From assembly GCA_023246415.1 (NCBI GenBank), contig JAHFIK010000048.1, positions 1 through 9,370 on the forward strand: DNA of 9,370 nucleotides, in the 5' to 3' direction. Below, one piece after another: positions 4,850-9,370 of this stretch. The notes beneath the pieces are model-generated. The model saw nothing but the letters and a program-made list of their open reading frames with translations. It did no database searches and was not told the origin of the DNA. The position numbers and the translations under genes are program-made. Source of the DNA: Candidatus Uhrbacteria bacterium (GTDB taxonomy: Bacteria; Patescibacteriota; Patescibacteriia; 2-12-FULL-60-25). Position 1 is the first letter of the stretch. Each line of letters opens with the position of its first letter.

Positions 4850-6220
4850 ATGTCGATCGACCCCCAGAAAAAAATGGACCTCTTGGTCAGCCTCTGTAAA
4901 CGGCGCGGATTTATTTATCCGGGTTCTGAGATTTATGGCGGATTCGCGAACTCGTGGGATTACGGACCATACGGATCGCAGCTCAAGAAGAATATTCGTG
5001 ATGCCTGGTGGAAGCGGTTCGTGGAGTGCCGACCGGATGTCGTTGGCGTCGAAACGCCGATCATCATGAATCCGAAAGTGTGGGAAGCCTCCGGTCACCT
5101 TGCCACGTTCACGGATCCGCTCGTCGATTGTAAGCGGTGCAAAAAGCGATTTCGCGCGGATCATGTTGCGGAAGCAGCGGGTCGGGAGGCAGGGTCCACG
5201 GATCTGACCGGCTTGGTCTGTCCTGAATGCAAAGGGGAATTCACCGAGGTTCGCAACTTCAACCTCATGTTGAAGACCTATATCGGCGTAACAGAAGATG
5301 CCACGAGCGTGGCGTACCTCCGTCCGGAAACGGCGGGAGGGATGTTTGTCGCGTGGAAGAATATTCGCGACTCGCTCCATCGTCGTCTTCCGATCGGTGT
5401 CGCGCAGATTGGAAAAGCGTTCCGGAATGAAATTACGACCGGGAATTTTATCTTTCGGACGCGTGAGTTCGATCAGATGGAAATTGAATACTTCGTGAAG
5501 CCGGATCAGGGGGCGGCTGCCTTTGAGCGCTGGCTCGCAGACATGAAGTCATGGTGCGAAGACGTCCTGAAATTGAAGCCGGAACATCTTGTCTATCACG
5601 AAATTGCTGATGAAGATCGGGCCTTTTATTCCACGCGGACGATTGATATTGAGTATCACTACCCGTTTGGCGTGAAAGAGCTCTACGGACTCGCGAATCG
5701 CACAGATTACGACCTCTCACGACACCAAGACGCGAGTAAAGAAGACCTTCGGTTTCTCGATCCGGAAACGAACGAACGGTATATTCCGCATGTCATTGAG
5801 CCGACCTGGGGATTGGACCGCACGGTGCTCGTCACGTTATTAGAGCATCTCGATATCGATGAAGCAGAATCGGCGACCGGAGATGCGGAACCTCGGATGG
5901 TGTTGCGATTCCCGCCTGCCCTTGCGCCGGTGAAGGCGGCCATTCTTCCATTACAGAAAAAGGGCGGGCTTCCAGAAGTCGCCACCGCACTTGCGGAAAC
6001 GCTTCGGTCGCACGGATTGGCAACGGAATACGATGAATCGGCGTCGATCGGGAAGCGGTATCGCCGACAAGATGAAATTGGAACGCCATGGTGCATCACC
6101 GTGGATATGGAATCGCTCACAGATCAGGCGGCCACGATTCGCGACCGCGATACGATGGCGCAAGAGCGCGTGGCGATCGCGGAGATCCCAGCGTGGATCG
6201 AAGCAAAGTTACGAAAATAA
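4850..6220 (+). CDS. glyS: Glycyl-tRNA synthetase, alpha2 type
   Basis: The 456-residue class II synthetase charges tRNA-Gly with glycine using ATP in the cytoplasm. The start at ATG 4850 is chosen because MSIDPQKKMDLLVSLCKRRG matches the family N-terminus, while the upstream ATG at 4775 would translate the repeat DNA. Family marks are SEIYGGFANSWDYGPYG (26-42), an inserted zinc-finger-like pair CKRC (94-97) and CPEC (124-127), motif 2 FRNEITTGNFIFRTREF (191-207), and motif 3 around EPTWGLDRT (317-325). The anticodon-binding domain spans about 350-456, with SIGKRYRRQDEIGTPWCITVD at its core (399-419). This is the homodimeric, eukaryote-like form rather than the alpha2beta2 form of many proteobacteria. 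It lies directly behind hairpin C, which ends at its start codon, and it has no visible Shine-Dalgarno site. The symbol glyS is used as common practice; glyQS is also used for this type. Confidence 0.95.
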   Translation: MSIDPQKKMDLLVSLCKRRGFIYPGSEIYGGFANSWDYGPYGSQLKKNIRDAWWKRFVECRPDVVGVETPIIMNPKVWEASGHLATFTDPLVDCKRCKKRFRADHVAEAAGREAGSTDLTGLVCPECKGEFTEVRNFNLMLKTYIGVTEDATSVAYLRPETAGGMFVAWKNIRDSLHRRLPIGVAQIGKAFRNEITTGNFIFRTREFDQMEIEYFVKPDQGAAAFERWLADMKSWCEDVLKLKPEHLVYHEIADEDRAFYSTRTIDIEYHYPFGVKELYGLANRTDYDLSRHQDASKEDLRFLDPETNERYIPHVIEPTWGLDRTVLVTLLEHLDIDEAESATGDAEPRMVLRFPPALAPVKAAILPLQKKGGLPEVATALAETLRSHGLATEYDESASIGKRYRRQDEIGTPWCITVDMESLTDQAATIRDRDTMAQERVAIAEIPAWIEAKLRK

Positions 6221-6354
6221 GATTGTGATCTTGTTGAATGGTTGTCGCGTCGGCGCTCAAACAGGGCGAACACGGTCACCATAAAACAGTACGACAATAT
6301 CGCGATCAGCACATCGTTCGGATTGTTCGACTTAAGACTTCTGAAGATGAAGAT
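6221..6354. other. 134-base spacer between glycyl-tRNA synthetase and the M16 peptidase
   Basis: I see no terminator hairpin, no 7-base word structure and no convincing promoter here. An in-frame ATG at 6238 would add 39 residues to the peptidase, but these do not resemble the family. TTGTCG (6242-6247) has a distant inverted match in CGACAA (6291-6296), too far apart to be persuasive. Confidence 0.4.
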
Positions 6355-7632
6355 ATGAAACCAAAACTCACCCTCCTTCCAAACAAGATCCCGTTCATCG
6401 AAGTGCCGATGGAGAATGCGGCGTCGGTATCGCTGTTTATTTTCTGCCGCGTGGGATCCCGGTATGAAACGAAAGAGATCAATGGGGCCTCGCACTTTAT
6501 TGAGCACTTGATGTTCAAAGGGACGAAGCGACGTCCGGATACGGAGGCGATTTCTCGGGAGCTCGATCGGTATGGCGCGGTGAATAACGCGATGACGAGC
6601 AAGGACTACACCTGTTATTACGTGAAGATCGACGCGAAGAAGGGGAAACAGGCGGCGGACATCCTTCAAGACATGTTGATCCACTCGAAATTCGATGCGC
6701 ATGAGATTGATCGCGAACGCGGGGTGATTATCGAAGAGATCAATATGTATGAGGATAACCCGAACATGCATATTGAAGATTTGTTAGAGAGCATCCTGTT
6801 CCCAAACTCAACGCTCGGATGGAATATCGCCGGCCCGCGCGAGGTCATCCGGACCGTGTCCCGCGAGGCGTTGATCCGCTATCGGGATGCGTACTATGTT
6901 CCCTCGCGTCTGGTTGTGGTTGCAGCTGGCGCCATTCGTCCGGAATTGCGGGCGAAAATTCGTTCGACGCTTGGAAAGATCAGGACTCCCGTCCGTGCGC
7001 AAGATCACGCCTTCAAGAAATTCTCGCCAGTCGCGCTCAAGGATCGTTTGGTCATCCAGGAGAAGCGAACCGAGCAGACACAGGTCGGCATTGCCTTCCA
7101 TGGATTTGCGATGGGGAGCAAGGACGAGCCTGCGGCAAAAATTCTGGCAACGATTCTTGGTGGTTCCATGTCCTCTCGTCTGTTTATCAATGTGCGTGTT
7201 CAAAAAGGGTTGTGCTATTCCATTTCCGCGTCGCACCAGTCACTCGAGGACACGGGTGTCTTTTCGATCTATGCCGGACTGGATCGGAAGCGTATTCCGC
7301 TCGCCATTAAGACGATTTTGGATGAGTTGCGAGACGTGAAGTTGCACGGCGTGACGCCGGAAGAGCTCGTACGTGCGAAAGACTATCTCCGCGGCAAGCT
7401 TGCGCTCGCCTTCGAAGATACGTCGGTGCGTGCAGATTGGTATGGGCGGGGGTATCTCTTCCGAAAAACGCTTGAGACGCCGGAGCAGCGATTGCGGCAG
7501 CTGGGTGCGGTCACGGTGGCGGATGTGCGCCGTGTTGCGCAGAAGATTTTTGTGAACGCACACATGGCGAGTGCGGTCATTGGACCGCAGGCCAAAAAGC
7601 GGACGCTTGAAAAAATATTCAAGATGCGGTAA
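6355..7632 (+). CDS. M16 family zinc metallopeptidase (processing-protease type)
   Basis: The 425-residue protein carries the inverted zinc motif of the M16 (pitrilysin) family: HFIEH at 47-51, with H47 and H51 as zinc ligands and E50 as the catalytic base. The third ligand is in ERGVIIEEI (121-129), at E127 or E128, about 76 residues downstream as the family requires. The C-terminal half carries the conserved SSRLFINVRVQKGLCYSISA block, which shapes the substrate pocket. Length and two-domain layout resemble the M16B processing-peptidase group, whose members work as dimers. No inactive partner gene is adjacent, so a homodimer or a partner elsewhere is implied. There is no signal peptide, so it is probably cytoplasmic. 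The start is set at ATG 6355 because MKPKLTLLPNKIPFIEVPM begins the family domain; a purine-rich GAAGATGAAG precedes it. It lies 13 bases upstream of tpiA. Confidence 0.92.
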   Translation: MKPKLTLLPNKIPFIEVPMENAASVSLFIFCRVGSRYETKEINGASHFIEHLMFKGTKRRPDTEAISRELDRYGAVNNAMTSKDYTCYYVKIDAKKGKQAADILQDMLIHSKFDAHEIDRERGVIIEEINMYEDNPNMHIEDLLESILFPNSTLGWNIAGPREVIRTVSREALIRYRDAYYVPSRLVVVAAGAIRPELRAKIRSTLGKIRTPVRAQDHAFKKFSPVALKDRLVIQEKRTEQTQVGIAFHGFAMGSKDEPAAKILATILGGSMSSRLFINVRVQKGLCYSISASHQSLEDTGVFSIYAGLDRKRIPLAIKTILDELRDVKLHGVTPEELVRAKDYLRGKLALAFEDTSVRADWYGRGYLFRKTLETPEQRLRQLGAVTVADVRRVAQKIFVNAHMASAVIGPQAKKRTLEKIFKMR

Positions 7633-7645
7633 AACACTCTGCGGT

Positions 7646-8404
7646 ATGCGTAAATTCCTTATTGCCAATTGGAAGATGTACTACGGTCCCGTGAAAGCGG
7701 GTGCGTGGATTCGGGCATTCCGTCGTGAACGGCTCCCGAAAGATGCGGATATCGCGGTCGCGGTTCCGCATGTCTCGCTCGCCGCCGCGCGCGCGTCACT
7801 CGGTCGCGCCACAATCCCGGCACTGGCCGCACAGGATGTTCACTGGGAAAAAGAAGGCGCGTTCACCGGCGAAGTGAGTCCGACCATGCTGCAAGAATTC
7901 GGCGTTTCGGTGTGTATCGTTGGTCACAGTGAACGACGCCACATCATGAACGAAACAGATGAGATGGTTGGAAAGAAGGCGGTTGCCTTGCAGAAGGCGG
8001 GGATTATCCCGGTCATCTGCGTGGGAGAAACAGATGCTCAGCGGAAAAAGGGGCAAACAAAAAAAGTGATCAAAGACCAGCTCATTGCGGCCATCACGGA
8101 TCTCGCCGCAGACGGCAAAGCGCCGGCGGTCATTGCCTACGAGCCGGTGTGGGCCATTGGATCCGGCAAGCCGTGCCGCCCGCAGGATGCTCGAGAGGTG
8201 CACGATTACATTCGCGAATTGGTTTCAAAAACATGGGGTCCGCGCTATCGCGATGAGACCCGGATTATTTACGGCGGGTCCGTTAACGAACGGAACATCG
8301 GTGAGTACATGACCACGACCGGAATTGATGGCGTGCTTGTCGGCGGTGCATCCTTGGATCCGCGGATTTTCGCCTTGATCTGCCGCACGGCAGCTCCAGC
8401 GTAG
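7646..8404 (+). CDS. tpiA: Triose-phosphate isomerase
   Basis: The 252-residue TIM-barrel enzyme interconverts dihydroxyacetone phosphate and glyceraldehyde 3-phosphate in glycolysis. Catalytic residues are visible: N8 and K10 in ANWK, H94 in IVGHSERR, and E166 in AYEPVWAIGSG, which leads into the flexible loop 6. The phosphate-binding segments YGGSVN (209-214) and GVLVGGASL (229-237) are also present. Length matches the family. ATG 7646 is chosen over an in-frame ATG 75 bases upstream because MRKFLIANWKM is the canonical start. The 13-base gap after the M16 peptidase and the lack of a promoter or terminator between them suggest one transcript. No ribosome binding site is evident. Hairpin D begins six bases after the TAG stop. 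Confidence 0.97.
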   Translation: MRKFLIANWKMYYGPVKAGAWIRAFRRERLPKDADIAVAVPHVSLAAARASLGRATIPALAAQDVHWEKEGAFTGEVSPTMLQEFGVSVCIVGHSERRHIMNETDEMVGKKAVALQKAGIIPVICVGETDAQRKKGQTKKVIKDQLIAAITDLAADGKAPAVIAYEPVWAIGSGKPCRPQDAREVHDYIRELVSKTWGPRYRDETRIIYGGSVNERNIGEYMTTTGIDGVLVGGASLDPRIFALICRTAAPA

Positions 8405-8409
8405 GAAGT

Positions 8410-8485
8410 CATGAGATCATGAGTTATGAGTCACGAGTTCGGAACACGGACCCTTGATGACTCACTCGTGACTCATGACTCGTGA
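8410..8485. repeat. 7-base-word hairpin D (CATGAGT / ACTCATG)
   Basis: The left arm has CATGAGA (8410-8416), then, one base later, three contiguous blocks CATGAGT, TATGAGT, CACGAGT (8418-8438). The right arm is three contiguous blocks ACTCGTG, ACTCATG, ACTCGTG (8464-8484). Positions 8417-8438 and 8464-8485 pair across 22 bases with only two G-U wobbles, closing a 25-base loop. It begins just after the tpiA stop and ends 16 bases before the next start. There is no clear T-run after the stem. Confidence 0.85.
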
Positions 8486-8501
8486 CGCTTGATTTCTCCT
8501 C

Positions 8502-9370
8502 ATGCTTTTCTGGATTTCCCTCATCATCGCCCTCATCGCCGCGAGCATCGTCGTGGCGATGTTTGCGCGTCGATGGAACGAGATCCGTCTCCTTGATCCT
8601 GAAACAATTCGCGCAGAAAAGGAACGACGCGCGCGCGATCGCGTGACGCGTCAGCGATTTGATCGCGCGATGAAGCGGTGGTCTGTGCCATTTCGCGGAA
8701 CCGGAAAAAAGACGATGAGTCGAATCGGGGGAGCGCTCGCGCGTCTTGAAGCGCGTCTCAAAGAAGCGTCGGGCGTGGACGATGAATCCGGAACCACGCC
8801 GAGTGCCGCGCGTGCCGAGCGCGTGGATCGCATGCTGCGCGAAGCGACATCGCTTGCCGCAAACGGGGATGCTGCGCGTGCCGAGCGATTGTTTGTGGAA
8901 ATTTTGAAATTGAATCCGCGTCAGGGGACCGCCTATCGTGGACTCGGGATGCTCTATCTGTCCAATCGTCAATTCCGTCAGGCAAAAGAGACGTTCGATT
9001 TTCTGGTACGCATTGGGGGAGCGGATGGAGATATTTTTGCCGGCCTCGGAACGATCGCAGAAGCAAACGGCGCATTCACCGAAGCAGAGGCCATGCGGAA
9101 GCGCGCACTCGAATCTGAACCAGAATCCGCCAAGCGCCATGCCGAGCTTGCGGCCTTCTATGTTCGCCGCGAACAGCCGCAATTGGCCTGGGAGGCGGCG
9201 AAGAAGGCATGTGAGCTCGACCCGTCATCCGGGGAGCATCTTGAACTCTCTGTGGCGTCTGCTATACTCCTCGCCGACCGGAAAGAAGCAGAAGCACGCT
9301 ATGAGCGCCTCCGGCTCATGGGCTACGATCGGTTAAAGCTCCAGCGATTGAAAGAAAAGTTGGATGCGAT
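8502..9370 (+). CDS. Membrane-anchored tetratricopeptide-repeat protein (3'-truncated)
   Basis: The frame is open from ATG 8502 to the window edge (289 codons and two bases), so the C-terminus is missing. An in-frame TGA at 8490-8492 fixes the start close to ATG 8502. Residues 1-21 (MLFWISLIIALIAASIVVAM and on) form a single membrane helix or signal anchor, followed by RRW and a strongly basic, helical region to about residue 90. From about residue 104 to 275 there are about five TPR-like helix pairs, with typical blocks such as ARAERLFVEILKLNP (125-139), AYRGLGMLYLSNRQFRQAKETFDFL (144-168) and AWEAAKKACELDPSS (229-243). TPR arrays are protein-protein scaffolds. The likely role is assembling a complex at the inner face of the membrane; the partner is unknown. 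Hairpin D separates it from tpiA, and there is no ribosome binding site upstream. Confidence 0.85.
   Translation, partial: MLFWISLIIALIAASIVVAMFARRWNEIRLLDPETIRAEKERRARDRVTRQRFDRAMKRWSVPFRGTGKKTMSRIGGALARLEARLKEASGVDDESGTTPSAARAERVDRMLREATSLAANGDAARAERLFVEILKLNPRQGTAYRGLGMLYLSNRQFRQAKETFDFLVRIGGADGDIFAGLGTIAEANGAFTEAEAMRKRALESEPESAKRHAELAAFYVRREQPQLAWEAAKKACELDPSSGEHLELSVASAILLADRKEAEARYERLRLMGYDRLKLQRLKEKLDA

Noticed and set aside
4772..5380. Minus-strand 202-codon frame opposite glycyl-tRNA synthetase
   Set aside because: It lies wholly over a clear synthetase gene and hairpin C, and the translation has no recognisable domain.
6238..6354. 39-residue N-terminal extension of the M16 peptidase from ATG 6238
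   Set aside because: The extension is polar and His/Arg-rich, does not resemble the family, and precedes a canonical domain start at ATG 6355.
6124..6771. Minus-strand frame with a hydrophobic stretch near 6221-6354, possibly a small membrane protein
   Set aside because: Both ends overlap well-supported genes on the other strand. The hydrophobic stretch is short and has no start signal, so it is not supported as a gene.
8424..9182. Minus-strand 252-codon frame opposite the TPR gene
   Set aside because: The plus-strand frame has a membrane anchor and TPR repeats and is open to the window edge. The minus-strand product shows no motif and begins and ends without signals.
3..9370. Recoded genetic code with TGA as glycine (Gracilibacteria/SR1 type)
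   Set aside because: All genes read through at full family length with no in-frame TGA, and glycines use GGN codons. A TGA lies in frame just before the TPR start without extending a family match, so recoding is not needed.

Overview
The window is a compact run of plus-strand bacterial genes: one partial and two complete cell-envelope-type genes, then a block of housekeeping genes, then a partial tetratricopeptide-repeat gene. No gene is supported on the minus strand, and I see no tRNA, rRNA, CRISPR array or insertion sequence. The gene content (a minimal clamp-loader delta' subunit, an Asp-box propeller lipoprotein, frr, an alpha2-type glycyl-tRNA synthetase, a lone M16 peptidase, tpiA, a membrane-anchored TPR protein), the short intergenic gaps and the near absence of Shine-Dalgarno sites look like a Patescibacteria/CPR genome, perhaps of the Uhrbacteria type. 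That is a judgement from gene style, not a database result. The standard bacterial code fits: every gene is open with TAG or TAA stops.

Layout. 3-395 is the C-terminal part of a beta-strand-rich, probably barrel-forming protein, followed by a terminator. 564-1733 encodes a secreted, probably lipid-anchored protein with Gly/Ser/Thr/Ala linkers and two six-cysteine modules, also followed by a terminator. 1942-2925 is a DNA polymerase III delta'-like clamp-loader protein with a degenerate P-loop. 3016-4089 is a predicted lipoprotein with seven Asp-box repeats and a textbook terminator. 4221-4775 is frr and 4850-6220 is glycyl-tRNA synthetase. 6355-7632 (M16 zinc peptidase) and 7646-8404 (tpiA) are 13 bases apart and probably co-transcribed. 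8502 onward is a membrane-anchored TPR protein that runs off the window. The housekeeping genes serve replication, ribosome recycling, aminoacylation and glycolysis and do not form one pathway.

The most striking signal lies between genes. Four intergenic spacers (1833-1898, 2911-2985, 4775-4848, 8410-8485) each hold a long hairpin whose two arms are tandem 7-base words and their complements. The word differs at every site (AGAGCAC; GAAAAGG/NTTTTCY; CACGCAC; CATGAGT), but the 7-base period and the inverted layout recur. A weaker fifth example lies at 469-492. Two of them start inside or on the stop codon of the upstream gene, and one ends a single base before the glycyl-tRNA synthetase start codon. 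They are distinct from the three ordinary GC-rich terminators in the same window. I know of no described element family with this design and regard it as the main candidate for something new.
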